From Gemmatimonadaceae bacterium (lineage in GTDB: Bacteria; Gemmatimonadota; Gemmatimonadetes; Gemmatimonadales; Gemmatimonadaceae), in NCBI GenBank assembly GCA_020846935.1, contig JADLCY010000011.1, positions 186,001 to 250,000 on the forward strand: a stretch of DNA of 64,000 nucleotides. Direction: 5' to 3'. Positions 34,744 to 44,177 of the stretch are shown in pieces. Under the pieces are notes generated by a model. It saw nothing but the letters and a program-made list of their open reading frames with translations. It was not told the DNA's origin and did no database searches. The translations under genes were made by a program, and so were the position numbers. How positions within the stretch are numbered: the stretch's first letter is position 1; each line of letters begins with the position of its first letter.

Positions 34744-34769
34744 CGCCCCGCGCACGGACGGGGCGTTTT
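34744..34769 (+). terminator. Intrinsic terminator after the exported protein gene
   Basis: Perfect 7-base stem CGCCCCG (34744-34750) with CGGGGCG (34759-34765), an 8-base loop, then TTTT. It separates the exported-protein gene from the TolC operon. Confidence 0.85.
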
Positions 34770-34797
34770 GGGTCTTTCGGTCGTGAAACCGACCCAG

Positions 34798-34816
34798 CGG
34801 ACGTCCCGTACGTCCG
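34798..34816 (+). promoter_or_regulatory. Inverted repeat upstream of the TolC gene
   Basis: CGGACGT (34798-34804), a 5-base spacer, then ACGTCCG (34810-34816), lying 29 bases before the TolC start codon. It is not followed by T residues, so it looks more like a protein-binding site or a leader hairpin than a terminator. No regulator gene is adjacent. Confidence 0.35.
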
Positions 34817-34844
34817 GCAGCCTTCATCTTCGCCATATCACGTC

Positions 34845-36308
34845 ATGCGACGACTCGTCCTCCTGTCCCTTGCCGCGCTTCCTTCGCTCCTTGGCGCCCA
34901 GGCTGCGGGACCGGTGCTCACCCTCGAAGAAGCGGTGCAGCTCGCCATCAAGAACAACCCGACCTACCTGCAGAGCACGTCCGGACGCTCGCGGGCCGGC
35001 GCGGCAGTGCGTAGCGCGTACGGCAACCTGCTCCCAAGCGTTCGCACGTCATTCGGATCCTCGTATCGCGAGGGGCGTGCGCAGTTCTTCGCCGGGCAGG
35101 CGTTCGGCTCCACGTCCGACGTGTTGTCTTCGAGTGGCGACGTCTCGATCGACGCGCAATACAGCCGGGCCTCGTTCCTTGGCGTCAGGCAGCAGCGCGC
35201 CAACCTCGATGCCGCCGAGGCCGAGGTCACCAGCGCGGCCGCCACACTCCGCACCAACGTCATCACCCAGTACCTCAACGCACTGCAGGCCGAGGCACGG
35301 GCCGCCTTTCAGGACACGCTCCTGGTGAGCACCCAGGCGCAACTCGAGCTGGCCCGCGCCCGACAAGCCGTGGGAGCAGCCACCACGCTCGATGTTCGGC
35401 GGGCCGAAGTGCAGGTCGGCCAGCAACAGGTTGCCAGACTGCGGGAGCAGAACACCGCCGAGCTGGAAAAGTTGCGGCTCTTCCAGCAGATGGGCGTGGA
35501 GCAGCCCGCCGACGTGCGGTTGACGACGGCCTTCGGCGTCGAGGAGCCTACGGTGCAGCTGCAGCAGGTGCTCGACCTCGCCCGCCGCGCGAACCCGGCC
35601 CTGGTCGCGCTCCAGTCGCGCCAGCGCTCGGCCGACGTACAGGTCTCATCGGCGCGTTCGGCGTACCTCCCGACGCTTTCGCTCTCCACGGGCCTCAGTG
35701 GCTTCTCGCAGCAGCTCATGGACATCGACGGGCAGATCAACGATCGCAAGGCCGGCATTCTGGGCAGTCGCGCCTCGTGCTTCTCGCAGGACTCGCTGCG
35801 GCGCGGGGCCGGGCTGTCGAGCATCGCCGCCCAGTGCAACGGCATCGCCTTCACCCCGGCCATCGAGGACGCGATCCGCAGTGGCAACTCCCAGTGGCCG
35901 CTCAAGTTCACGCGCAGCCCGTTGAACTTTGCGGTGCAGGTCTCGCTGCCTCTCTTTGACGGTTTCCAGCGCGAGCAGCGCGTGCAGGAGGCCCAGGCGT
36001 CGAGCAACGACGCCCGGTATCGCCTGCGCGAGCAGGAACTGCGCCTCACGGCCGACGTCACATCGGCCTATCGGACACTCACGACGGCGTATCGGACCGT
36101 TCGCCTGCAGGAACAGAACTCGGTGACGGCGCGCGAAGCGCTGGCCCTGGCGCAGGAGCGCTTTCGCGTCGGCGCCAACACGTTCGTTGATGTGACCCAG
36201 GCACGCAGCGATTACGAGCGCGCCGAGACCGATCGCATCAACGCGATCTACGACTTTCACAAGGCCTTCGCCGCCCTCGAGGGCGCGGTCGGCCGTCCAC
36301 TTCGCTGA
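34845..36308 (+). CDS. TolC-family outer-membrane efflux channel
   Basis: Outer-membrane factor of a tripartite exporter, 487 residues. A signal peptide (MRRLVLLSLAALPSLLGAQ) is followed by two structural repeats of the OEP type. The first starts LTLEEAVQLAIKNNPTYLQS, and the second around 225-245 starts VLDLARRANPALVALQSRQR. Long coiled helices rich in Ala, Gln and Arg (DAAEAEVTSAAATLRTNVITQYLNAL) form the periplasmic tunnel. The adaptor gene begins 11 bases after the stop, and the MacB-like ATPase and two permeases follow, so the four proteins should build one envelope-spanning pump. Confidence 0.93.
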   Translation: MRRLVLLSLAALPSLLGAQAAGPVLTLEEAVQLAIKNNPTYLQSTSGRSRAGAAVRSAYGNLLPSVRTSFGSSYREGRAQFFAGQAFGSTSDVLSSSGDVSIDAQYSRASFLGVRQQRANLDAAEAEVTSAAATLRTNVITQYLNALQAEARAAFQDTLLVSTQAQLELARARQAVGAATTLDVRRAEVQVGQQQVARLREQNTAELEKLRLFQQMGVEQPADVRLTTAFGVEEPTVQLQQVLDLARRANPALVALQSRQRSADVQVSSARSAYLPTLSLSTGLSGFSQQLMDIDGQINDRKAGILGSRASCFSQDSLRRGAGLSSIAAQCNGIAFTPAIEDAIRSGNSQWPLKFTRSPLNFAVQVSLPLFDGFQREQRVQEAQASSNDARYRLREQELRLTADVTSAYRTLTTAYRTVRLQEQNSVTAREALALAQERFRVGANTFVDVTQARSDYERAETDRINAIYDFHKAFAALEGAVGRPLR

Positions 36309-36319
36309 GCGAGGAATCC

Positions 36320-37600
36320 ATGAGCAAGGGTATGCGTTGGTCCCTGATCGGCCTGGGCGTCGTGGCCGTGGCCGCGGTGGCAGCCACGACGGCGGCCAAG
36401 CGAGGGGCCAAGGGAACCGAGGTTCGGATGGAGACCGTCGAGCCTCGCGATCTCGTCGCAGCCGTGACGGCCTCGGGCCAGGTCCAGCCGCGCACCAAAG
36501 TGGACGTCGCTGCCGACATTTCCGGGCGCATCGTCCGCCTGTCCGTCAAAGAAGGACAGCTGGTGAAAAAAGGCCAGTTCCTGCTCGAGATCGACCCGCA
36601 GGAATACGTGGCGGCCGTTCAGCGCAGTGAGGCCGCACTCTCCTCGTCACGCGCACAGGCGGCGCAGGCCAGGGCCAATCACCTCCAGGCGCAGCGGAAC
36701 TACGACCGCAGCATGGAGATCCGCAAGACAAACGCGCAGCTCGTCGCCGAAGAACAGATCGAACAGCTCAAGACCACGCTGGAGGTGAACCTCGCCCTGT
36801 ACGAGTCCGCGCAGCACAACGTCGATCAGTCCGTGGCCGCCCTGCGCGACGCCAGGAGCAAGCTGTCGAAGACCACGATCCTCGCCCCGATGAGTGGCCG
36901 CATCACGCGCCTCGTCGTCGAAGAGGGTGAAACGGCGGTGCCCGGCACATTCAACAAGGACGCCGCCACGCTGCTCACCATCTCCGACATGAGCGTGCTC
37001 GAGACCAAGGTGAAGGTCGACGAGACCGACGTGTCGCGGATCAGCGTGGGCGACTCGGCCGTCGTGCAGATCGACGCCTTCCCGGACACCACGTTCCTGG
37101 GCAAGGTGGTCCAGATCTCCAACAGCTCGGTCAAGGCGGCGGCAGCGGGCGCACAGACGGACCAGGCCATCGACTACGAAGTCACCATCCAGCTGCTCAA
37201 TCCGCCGCCTGATACCCGACCGGACTTCTCGACCACCGCCAAGGTGGTCACGGACGTTCGCGACAAGGTGCTCTCGATTCCGATCATCGCCCTTACCGTG
37301 AGGGAAAACGAAAGCGTCGGGAGCGGAGATTCCGCAGTCACCGTGGGCCGCGCCCCCCAGAAGGAAGTGGGCAAGCGGGACGTCGAAGGCGTGTTTGTCG
37401 TCGCGGCGGACAACAAGGTGACCTTCCGGCCCGTAAAGGTAGGGATTGCCGGAGATCGGTATTTCGAGGTGATTTCCGGTCTCAGCCAGGGCGACAAGAT
37501 CGTGGGTGGCACCTATCAGGCCATCCGCGAGCTGAAGGACGGCGACCTGGTCCGCCAGATGAAGGAAGAAAAGAAGCCCACACCCGGATCGAAATCGTGA
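36320..37600 (+). CDS. MacA-like periplasmic adaptor protein
   Basis: Membrane-fusion protein of 426 residues linking the inner-membrane MacB-type transporter to TolC. The N-terminal anchor is at about 6-26 ([20 protein letters not shown]). Then come the lipoyl-like half-motif ([46 protein letters not shown]), a coiled-coil hairpin (about 100-180), the returning half-motif [27 protein letters not shown], and a beta-barrel/membrane-proximal part ending [23 protein letters not shown]. The GTG of the ATPase gene overlaps its stop (GTGA), indicating coupled translation. Confidence 0.93.
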   Translation: MSKGMRWSLIGLGVVAVAAVAATTAAKRGAKGTEVRMETVEPRDLVAAVTASGQVQPRTKVDVAADISGRIVRLSVKEGQLVKKGQFLLEIDPQEYVAAVQRSEAALSSSRAQAAQARANHLQAQRNYDRSMEIRKTNAQLVAEEQIEQLKTTLEVNLALYESAQHNVDQSVAALRDARSKLSKTTILAPMSGRITRLVVEEGETAVPGTFNKDAATLLTISDMSVLETKVKVDETDVSRISVGDSAVVQIDAFPDTTFLGKVVQISNSSVKAAAAGAQTDQAIDYEVTIQLLNPPPDTRPDFSTTAKVVTDVRDKVLSIPIIALTVRENESVGSGDSAVTVGRAPQKEVGKRDVEGVFVVAADNKVTFRPVKVGIAGDRYFEVISGLSQGDKIVGGTYQAIRELKDGDLVRQMKEEKKPTPGSKS

Positions 37601-38421
37601 GCGAACACTTCGGAACAGGGAACCCGCTGACCACCACTGGCGAGCACGCCATGAGCACCACGGCCGAACGAAAGGCCGTGGTCGCGCAACCCGGGGCGAC
37701 GCCCGACAGGAACTGGGTCATCGTCACCCGCGGTCTCAAGCGCGAGTACGACATGGGCGGCGAAATCGTGCGCGCGCTCCGCGGCGTGGACCTCGCGATC
37801 CGACGCAACGAATACGTCGCCATCATGGGCCCCTCGGGCTCCGGAAAGTCCACGCTGATGAACCTCGTGGGTTGCCTCGACACACCGACCGCTGGTGAGT
37901 ACTGGCTCAACGGCATGCTCGTGTCGAAAATGAGCGACGACGAGCTGGCACGCGTCCGGAACAAGGAAATCGGGTTCGTTTTCCAGACGTTCAACCTGCT
38001 GCCGCGTGCCACCGCCCTGCACAACGTGGAGCTTCCGCTGGTCTACGCTGGCATCTCGGCCGACGAGCGCAAGCGCAAGGCGAAGCACGCGCTGGAAAAG
38101 GTGCAGCTGGAGCACCGGATGACGCACAAGCCCAACGAGTTGTCCGGTGGACAGCGCCAGCGCGTGGCGATCGCTCGCGCGCTGGTCAATGACCCATCGA
38201 TCCTCCTTGCCGACGAACCGACCGGCAACCTTGATTCGCAGACTTCGACGGAGATCATGAAGGTGTTCGAGGGGCTCGCGAGCGGCGGGCAGACGGTGAT
38301 CATGGTGACCCACGAGCCCGACATCGCGTCGCATGCGCGACGCATCGTCGTGCTGCGCGACGGCCTCATCGCCAGCGACGACCGTCGTCAGGCATTCAAG
38401 GAGCAGCACGGTATCGGTTGA
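37597..38421 (+). CDS. MacB/LolD-type ABC transporter ATPase
   Basis: Cytoplasmic ATPase of 274 residues. Walker A is GPSGSGKST, the Q-loop region is [21 protein letters not shown], the signature is [15 protein letters not shown], Walker B is [15 protein letters not shown] and the switch His is in MVTHEPD. The GTG at 37597 overlaps the adaptor stop; an ATG at 37651 ([10 protein letters not shown]) would give the conserved core and is an alternative. A strong hairpin terminator follows 36 bases after its stop and before the permease genes, an unusual position. Confidence 0.93.
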   Translation: MSEHFGTGNPLTTTGEHAMSTTAERKAVVAQPGATPDRNWVIVTRGLKREYDMGGEIVRALRGVDLAIRRNEYVAIMGPSGSGKSTLMNLVGCLDTPTAGEYWLNGMLVSKMSDDELARVRNKEIGFVFQTFNLLPRATALHNVELPLVYAGISADERKRKAKHALEKVQLEHRMTHKPNELSGGQRQRVAIARALVNDPSILLADEPTGNLDSQTSTEIMKVFEGLASGGQTVIMVTHEPDIASHARRIVVLRDGLIASDDRRQAFKEQHGIG

Positions 38422-38457
38422 CCGGACGTTGGGCGAGACCGTCAGCGTCGCGGCACC

Positions 38458-38489
38458 GGGGGGACAGTTCAGGCGACTGTCCCCCCTTT
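38458..38489 (+). terminator. Perfect hairpin terminator inside the efflux operon
   Basis: An 11-base perfect stem, GGGGGGACAGT (38458-38468) with ACTGTCCCCCC (38476-38486), a 7-base loop and TTT at 38487-38489. It stands between the ATPase and the first permease, so it either ends transcription with read-through, or the permeases have their own promoter downstream (38490-38581). Confidence 0.82.
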
Positions 38490-38581
38490 CTGCTCTCTCA
38501 GGCTATTTTTCGGATGACCTAAATCAAGCTTCGGCGTTCTCTTCCCCACTCGCCTCGCGCTCACCGCTCATTCGCTGAAAA

Positions 38582-39823
38582 GTGCTTCCCCTCGACGTCG
38601 TCGCCACCGCGTTCGCGCAGATCCGGTCCGCCAAGTTGCGGTCGTTCTTCACGCTGCTCGGGATCATCGTATCGGTGACGTTTCTGGTGGCCGTGCTCGC
38701 GATCATCCAGGGCCTCAACGCGTACGTGAAGGAGAACGTCGCGGACGCCATGATCGGCGCAAATGCGTTCCAGGTCCGCCGCAGCCCGATCAACGTCTCG
38801 GGTTTTGTCGACGAAGAGGTCGAGCGGATGGCACGGCGCCCCCTGATCACCCGCACGGATGCCGAGGCCGTGCGCGCCGCCTTCCCCGACGCGGAGGCCG
38901 TGGCAATCCAGTCGGGCTGGCCGACGCCGTCAGCAGACGTCACCTGGCGCAATCGCACGGTCGGTGATGCCCTCGTCTTCGGGGTCACGGCGCCGTTCCA
39001 GGTGGTGCAGGACTATCGGCTCGAGCAGGGGCGCGCGCTGTCGGACATCGACGTCACGCAGCGTCGGACCGTGGTCGTCCTGGGCGCCGAACTTGCGGAG
39101 AAGCTGTTCGAGACCGTCGATCCGGTGGGGCAACAGGTGCGACTCCGCGGCGAGCTGTTCACGGTGATCGGCGTGAACGCGCGCAAGGGTCGCGTCCTTG
39201 GTCAGTCGTTCGACGGATACGTGCTCCTGCCGTTCACGCGCTTCGAGATGATGTACGGCAAGCGGGCCTCGACCACGGTGTCGATCAAGATGCGCGCACC
39301 CGAGGATGTGGCGACGGCCATGGGCCGCGCCGAGGAGGCGATGCGTGTCGCTCGCGGCCTCCGCCCCGGGCAACCGAACAACTTCTCGATCGAGACGTCC
39401 GACGCGCTGGTGAACTTCTGGAAGACGCTCACGCAACTGCTGTTCGCGATCGTGCCGGCCATTGTATCCATCGGCATCGTGGTGGGCGGGATCGTGATCA
39501 TGAACATCATGCTGATGTCGGTCACGGAGCGGACGCACGAGATCGGGATCCGGAAGGCGCTTGGCGCCCGGGCGCGCGACATCGAACGGCAGTTCCTGGC
39601 CGAGGCGGTGGCGCTGGCCTCGCTTGGGGGGTTGCTGGGCGTGATGGTCGGGTGGCTGCTCGCCGCGACGGTGGCGGCGGCGTCGCCGCTCCCGACGCGC
39701 GTCACGTGGTGGTCGGTGGCGATCGCGCTTTCCCTTGGCGCCGGAGTCGGCATCGTGTTCGGCGTGTATCCCGCGCGACGGGCCGCGCGCCTCGATCCGA
39801 TCGCCGCGATGCGGGCCGAATAG
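38582..39823 (+). CDS. MacB-like ABC permease 1
   Basis: Inner-membrane permease of 413 residues with the MacB topology. One N-terminal membrane helix (SFFTLLGIIVSVTFLVAVLAIIQG) precedes a large periplasmic domain (about 50-280), and three C-terminal helices form the FtsX core, including IVVGGIVIMNIMLMSVTERTHEIGIRKALGARARDI. The ATPase is encoded separately upstream. The start is a GTG at 38582 (LPLDVVATAFAQIRSAKLRSFF) with a weak ribosome site. It is followed directly by the second permease (TAG then ATG, no gap), so the pair likely works as a heterodimer. Confidence 0.9.
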   Translation: MLPLDVVATAFAQIRSAKLRSFFTLLGIIVSVTFLVAVLAIIQGLNAYVKENVADAMIGANAFQVRRSPINVSGFVDEEVERMARRPLITRTDAEAVRAAFPDAEAVAIQSGWPTPSADVTWRNRTVGDALVFGVTAPFQVVQDYRLEQGRALSDIDVTQRRTVVVLGAELAEKLFETVDPVGQQVRLRGELFTVIGVNARKGRVLGQSFDGYVLLPFTRFEMMYGKRASTTVSIKMRAPEDVATAMGRAEEAMRVARGLRPGQPNNFSIETSDALVNFWKTLTQLLFAIVPAIVSIGIVVGGIVIMNIMLMSVTERTHEIGIRKALGARARDIERQFLAEAVALASLGGLLGVMVGWLLAATVAAASPLPTRVTWWSVAIALSLGAGVGIVFGVYPARRAARLDPIAAMRAE

Positions 39824-41068
39824 ATGCGACTCGCCGATCAGATTCGCGAAAACGTGGGCATCGCGATCGACACGCTGCGCACGTCCAAGCTGCGCTCGGC
39901 GCTCACGGTACTGGGGGTCGTCATCGGCATCAGCACCGTGATGGCGATCGCGACACTGATCAACGGCGTGCAGCAGCAGATCGTCACCACGATCCAGACC
40001 GCGGGCCCGACGACGTTCTACGTGATGAAGGTCTACTCCGAAACGCCGCTGAACCCCGACAACCTGCCGGCGTGGGTTCGCATTCGGCCCGACCTGCATG
40101 GCGACGAAGCCGAGCGCTTTTCCCAGCTGCCGGAGATCGGCTATTCGTCACTGTGGGGCATCAAGGTGGCGCGCGTGGAGTACAACGGGCTGCGCGTGCA
40201 GCCCAACCGCATCTACGGCGCGGACTCGCGATTCACGGAGATCATCGGTGGCGAGCTGGCGAGTGGCCGGTGGTTCACGCGACAGGAGGTGGCCGGCGGG
40301 CGCAACGTCTGCGTACTCGCCGAGTCCGTGGTGCAGACGCTCTTTGGCCGCGAGAACCCGATTGGCAGAACCGTGCAGCTCGGCGGTCGCCCGGCGACCG
40401 TGATCGGGGTGTACGCCCCGCTCACCAACATCTTCGATCCGCCGGGTGTCGAGACCGCGGCGATCGTCCCGTTCCGCTGGCTCGATCAGCGCTTCGACAT
40501 CAACCGCACGCAGGAACAGTTCATCGTGATCAAGCCGCGGGCGGGGGTCACGGTCGACGCGGCACAGGACGCCGTGCGGATCGCCCTGCGGGAGATGCGC
40601 GGCCTGCGCCCCTCGGCGCGCGACAACTTCGACTTCATGACGCAGGGGCAGATCCTGCAGGTGTTCAACAACCTCACCGGGGCCTTCTTTCTGGTGATGG
40701 TCGCCCTGTCGTCGGTCGGTCTGCTGGTCGGCGGCATCGGGGTGATGGCGATCATGATGGTGTCGGTGACGAGCCGGACGCGCGAGATCGGCGTGCGCAA
40801 GGCGTTAGGCGCCTCGCGTCGCGACATCATGATGCAGTTCCTCATCGAGGCGGCGACGCTCACCGGCATTGGTGGCATCCTGGGCATCATCACCGGCCTG
40901 CTGATCGGCAAGGGCATCTCGATGGCCGTCAGCGTCTCGGCGTCGACGCCGCTCAGCTACACGGTGGTGGCGGTGCTCCTCTCCCTCGGGATCGGCGTGA
41001 CGTTTGGCCTGGTGCCGGCGCGGCGCGCGGCCCGCATGGATCCCGTGGAAGCGCTGCGCTACGAGTGA
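39824..41068 (+). CDS. MacB-like ABC permease 2
   Basis: Second permease, 414 residues, with the same architecture as the preceding gene: N-terminal helix SALTVLGVVIGISTVMAIATLIN, a periplasmic domain of ~230 residues, then the FtsX core with VGGIGVMAIMMVSVTSRTREIGVRKALGASRRDI. Two different permeases served by one ATPase suggests a heterodimeric MacB-type pump; the cargo is unknown. The gene starts on the base after the first permease's stop. It carries a CGTTAGGC octamer (40803-40810) inside the conserved KALGA motif, coded with a TTA. Confidence 0.92.
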   Translation: MRLADQIRENVGIAIDTLRTSKLRSALTVLGVVIGISTVMAIATLINGVQQQIVTTIQTAGPTTFYVMKVYSETPLNPDNLPAWVRIRPDLHGDEAERFSQLPEIGYSSLWGIKVARVEYNGLRVQPNRIYGADSRFTEIIGGELASGRWFTRQEVAGGRNVCVLAESVVQTLFGRENPIGRTVQLGGRPATVIGVYAPLTNIFDPPGVETAAIVPFRWLDQRFDINRTQEQFIVIKPRAGVTVDAAQDAVRIALREMRGLRPSARDNFDFMTQGQILQVFNNLTGAFFLVMVALSSVGLLVGGIGVMAIMMVSVTSRTREIGVRKALGASRRDIMMQFLIEAATLTGIGGILGIITGLLIGKGISMAVSVSASTPLSYTVVAVLLSLGIGVTFGLVPARRAARMDPVEALRYE

Positions 41069-41115
41069 CCTCCGCCTGACTTCGCGGGTGCGATGCCGGG
41101 CGGCTACCTTCCAGC

Positions 41116-41841
41116 ATGTTCGACCTCCATATCGTGGCCATTGCGCCGCACCCGGACGACGCCGAGCTGATTTGCGGGGGCACCCTCGCGCTCGCGGCCC
41201 GGCGGGGGCAGCGCGTCGGCATCATCGACCTGACGCGGGGCGAGACGGCAAGTCGCGGCACCCCGGAGCGCCGTGCCGAGGAGGCGGCGATTGCGGCGGC
41301 GATCCTGGGCGTTGCGGAGCGCCGCACGCTCGGCCTGCCTGACGCGGGCATCACGAACACGCCGGAGACCCGCGTGCAGCTCGCGCGACTCCTGCGCGAA
41401 CTGCGGCCGCGCGTCGTCATCGCCCCGGCTCCGGCTCCCTTTGGCCGGCATCCCGATCACCGCGTCGCGGCAGAACTCATTCGTGACGCGGTGTTCGTTG
41501 CCGGATTGCGCAAGGTCGCCCCGGAGGTTCCCGCGTTTCGGCCTCACAAGGTCGTCCACGCGATCACCTACCGCGAAGACTTTGTACGCCCCACCTTCGT
41601 CGTCGACATCACCAGTACGTTCGACGCCAAGCTCGCCGCCATTGCCGCCTTCCAGTCGCAGTTTGATGGCGCCATCCAAGCCGGAGAAGTCTATCCCAAC
41701 GGCGAACCGCTCGCCGACATCATCCGCCACCACTCGGCGCACTACGGATCGCTCATCCGGGTGAAGTACGGGGAACCGTTCTTCACCACCGAGACGATGC
41801 GCGTCGACGATCTCACCGCACTGGAGGTATCCACGTTTTGA
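41116..41841 (+). CDS. bshB1: Bacillithiol biosynthesis deacetylase BshB1
   Basis: Zinc-dependent PIG-L/LmbE-fold enzyme that deacetylates GlcNAc-malate to GlcN-malate, the second step of bacillithiol synthesis. It has 241 residues, typical of BshB1. Zinc-site motifs: APHPDDAELICGG (His, Asp) and FGRHPDHRVAAELI. The C-terminal YGEPFFTTETMRVDDL is characteristic of the BshB1 subgroup. The start is the ATG at 41116 with a weak ribosome site. It is the first gene of an overlapping five-gene run (41116-44908); the glycosyltransferase and ligase of the pathway are not in this window. Confidence 0.93.
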   Translation: MFDLHIVAIAPHPDDAELICGGTLALAARRGQRVGIIDLTRGETASRGTPERRAEEAAIAAAILGVAERRTLGLPDAGITNTPETRVQLARLLRELRPRVVIAPAPAPFGRHPDHRVAAELIRDAVFVAGLRKVAPEVPAFRPHKVVHAITYREDFVRPTFVVDITSTFDAKLAAIAAFQSQFDGAIQAGEVYPNGEPLADIIRHHSAHYGSLIRVKYGEPFFTTETMRVDDLTALEVSTF

Positions 41842-42599
41842 CGACCACGGCGCACTCCGACGTCACCTACGGCTCCTACCTGTACGTCGACGAACTGCTG
41901 ACCCTGCAGCAGCCCCGCTCCACACCCGAACACCCCGACGAGTTGCTGTTCATCGTGGTGCACCAGGCGAGCGAACTGTGGTTCAAGGTCATGCTCCATG
42001 AACTGCGTGCCCTGACCACGCATCTCGGGAATGCCGACACGCTCGCGTCCCTGACCGCGATGCGGCGACTCAACGCGCTCATGCGCATCGTCGCGTCGCA
42101 GCTCTCGGCGCTGGACACGCTGCCGCCGCAACGCTTCGCGGAGTTCCGCGGGTACCTCGGATCCGCGAGCGGCGGACAGAGCTATCAGTTCCGTGCGATC
42201 GAAGCCGCCTCGGGACTGCGCGACGAACACTTCATGCACGTGCTTCAGGAACACGGGCCCATCCCGGCGGTAGTCGCTGACGTGCTCACGCGCCCTACGC
42301 TGCAGGATCTGTTTCTTGGCCTGCTCGCCAAACACGGAACGACGCTGGAACAGGTCTACGCCGCGCCCGACAAGACCGCGCACTTTTTGCTCGCGGAGAG
42401 CCTGATCGAGTACGAACAGGGCTTTGGCCTCTGGCGATTCCTGCACGTGCAGCTGGTCGAACGTATCATCGGGCCGCAGACAGGTGGCACCGGCGGCACG
42501 CTGGGCGCCAAGTACCTGCAACGCACGCTGCAGCAGCGGTTCTTCCCCCGTCTCTGGGAGGTGCGGTCGACGGTGTTCGGGACGCGAAGCAGTGCCTGA
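41838..42599 (+). CDS. kynA: Tryptophan 2,3-dioxygenase
   Basis: Haem dioxygenase that opens the indole ring of tryptophan to N-formylkynurenine. At 253 residues it is slightly short of the usual ~260-290. Signature stretches: GSYLYVDELLTLQ, HPDELLFIVVHQASELWFKVMLHEL, the haem-ligand His in WRFLHVQLVERIIG, and TGGTGGTLGAKYL. The start is a TTG at 41838, supported by GGAGGT nine bases upstream; it overlaps the bshB1 stop (TTGA). The kynurenine formamidase follows with an 8-base overlap. Kynureninase is not in view. Confidence 0.94.
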   Translation: MTTTAHSDVTYGSYLYVDELLTLQQPRSTPEHPDELLFIVVHQASELWFKVMLHELRALTTHLGNADTLASLTAMRRLNALMRIVASQLSALDTLPPQRFAEFRGYLGSASGGQSYQFRAIEAASGLRDEHFMHVLQEHGPIPAVVADVLTRPTLQDLFLGLLAKHGTTLEQVYAAPDKTAHFLLAESLIEYEQGFGLWRFLHVQLVERIIGPQTGGTGGTLGAKYLQRTLQQRFFPRLWEVRSTVFGTRSSA

Positions 42600-43230
42600 G
42601 GAGCGCTGGTACGACGCCAGCGTCCTGCTGCGCCCCGGCACGCCGGAATGGCCGGGGGACAGCCCATTCGATTGCCGCTGGACCTGGCGTCTCGCCGAGG
42701 GCGCAAGCGTGAATCTCTCCACGGTTTCGGGGAGCCCACACGTGGGAACACACGCCGACGCACCGCTGCATGTGCGGGACGGCGCGCCGGCGTCGCACGA
42801 CCTGCCGGTCGAGGCCTTCATCGGTGAGGCCTGGGTCGCGGACGTCCGGCACGTGACGGGCGAGATCACGCTCGCCGCGCTGCGGCTGCCCGACGAGCGC
42901 CGCATTCCGCGATTGCTGCTCCGCACGGGTCGCGACATCACCGGTGGACGTTTTCCCGACGCGTGGCCGTCGCTCTCGGTTGACGCAATCGACGCGCTGC
43001 ACGCGCGCGGGCTGCGACTCGTTGGCACCGATGCACCGTCGGTGGACGACCGCGAGAGCAAGGACCTGCGCAACCATCACCGGATCTTCGACGGTGGCGC
43101 ATACGTGCTCGAGAATCTCGACCTGCGCGGGGTCGAGTCGGGCGCCTGGCACCTGATGGCGCCCCCGCTGCGCATCGAGGGACTCGACGCGGCGCCGGTC
43201 CGCGCGTTGCTCAAAGCACCGCCGCGATGA
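42592..43230 (+). CDS. kynB: Kynurenine formamidase (cyclase family)
   Basis: Metal-dependent hydrolase that removes formate from N-formylkynurenine, the step after tryptophan dioxygenase. It has 212 residues, the usual length. The zinc motif HVGTHADAPLHV is at about 50-61, and LVGTDAPSVDDRESKDLRNHH and the C-terminal LMAPPLRIEGLDAAPVRALL are typical of KynB. The start is a GTG at 42592 overlapping kynA by 8 bases; the frame is open further upstream only within kynA. The ATG of the ABC ATPase overlaps its stop. Confidence 0.93.
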   Translation: MPEERWYDASVLLRPGTPEWPGDSPFDCRWTWRLAEGASVNLSTVSGSPHVGTHADAPLHVRDGAPASHDLPVEAFIGEAWVADVRHVTGEITLAALRLPDERRIPRLLLRTGRDITGGRFPDAWPSLSVDAIDALHARGLRLVGTDAPSVDDRESKDLRNHHRIFDGGAYVLENLDLRGVESGAWHLMAPPLRIEGLDAAPVRALLKAPPR

Positions 43231-44177
43231 GCGCGTGGGCGATCCGCGTCCACGAACTGGTGAGGGACTTTCGCAGCGTGCGGGCGCTGGACCACGTCAC
43301 CCTGGACGTCCCGGCCGGCATCGTGTTCGGGTTCCTCGGGCCGAACGGCGCGGGCAAGACCACGCTGATCCGGGTGCTGCTTGGCCTGGCCCACCCCACC
43401 GCCGGCCGCGTCGAGGTGCTCGGTCGCGACCCGGTGCGCGATGGGGAGGGCGTGCGCACCGCCTGCGGCGCCCTGCTGGAACACACCGGGCTCTATGAAC
43501 GACTGAGCGCGCGGCAGAACCTCGACTTCTTTGCTCGCGTGTGGCGACTGTCGCCGTCCGATCGCAGCGCCCGCATCCGCGAGCTGCTTTCGCGATTTGG
43601 CCTCTGGGAGCGGCGCGACGAAGTGGTGGGTACCTGGAGCCGCGGCATGAAGCAGAGGCTCGCCGTCGCCAGGGCGGTGCTCCACCGTCCACCGCTGGTG
43701 TTCCTCGATGAACCGACGGCCGGCCTCGACCCGGTGGCCAGCGCGTCACTCCGGGATGACCTGGCTCGCCTCTCGGGCGATGAAGGGGTCACCGTGTTCC
43801 TCACGACGCACAACCTCGCGGAAGCAGAGCGCCTCTGCGCACTGGTCGGGATCGTACGGCGAGGAGCGCTCATGGGCTTCGGCACGCCGTCGCAACTGCG
43901 CGAACGTCGCACCCGCGACCGGATCATCATCGCCACCAGCAACGCACCCACGGATGACATCGTGAACCGCCTCGCGCTGGTCGAGGGCGTGGCGTCGGTC
44001 GAGCGCGTCGATGGCGGACTTCGCATCCAGTTCACGCCCAGCGGCCGTACGCCGGCCCTGGTCCACTGGCTCTCGGCGCATGGCGTGGACATCGAGCAGG
44101 TGCGACCGGACCGCGCCACGTTCGAAGATGCGTTCCTCGACCTTGTCGACGCCCCGGGCGCCGGAGCGCGCGCATGA
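43227..44177 (+). CDS. ABC transporter ATPase (ABC-2 exporter type)
   Basis: ATPase of 316 residues. Walker A is GPNGAGKTT, the signature motif reads WSRGMKQRLAVARAV (a common LSGGQ variant in this class), Walker B is LVFLDEPTAGLDP and the switch His is in TTHNLAEAE. The ~90-residue C-terminal extension (about 225-316) carries a small alpha/beta domain seen in CcmA-like and drug-export ATPases. ATGA overlaps occur at both ends (kynB upstream, permease downstream). Cargo is unknown; the link to bacillithiol or kynurenine genes is positional only. Confidence 0.92.
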   Translation: MSAWAIRVHELVRDFRSVRALDHVTLDVPAGIVFGFLGPNGAGKTTLIRVLLGLAHPTAGRVEVLGRDPVRDGEGVRTACGALLEHTGLYERLSARQNLDFFARVWRLSPSDRSARIRELLSRFGLWERRDEVVGTWSRGMKQRLAVARAVLHRPPLVFLDEPTAGLDPVASASLRDDLARLSGDEGVTVFLTTHNLAEAERLCALVGIVRRGALMGFGTPSQLRERRTRDRIIIATSNAPTDDIVNRLALVEGVASVERVDGGLRIQFTPSGRTPALVHWLSAHGVDIEQVRPDRATFEDAFLDLVDAPGAGARA

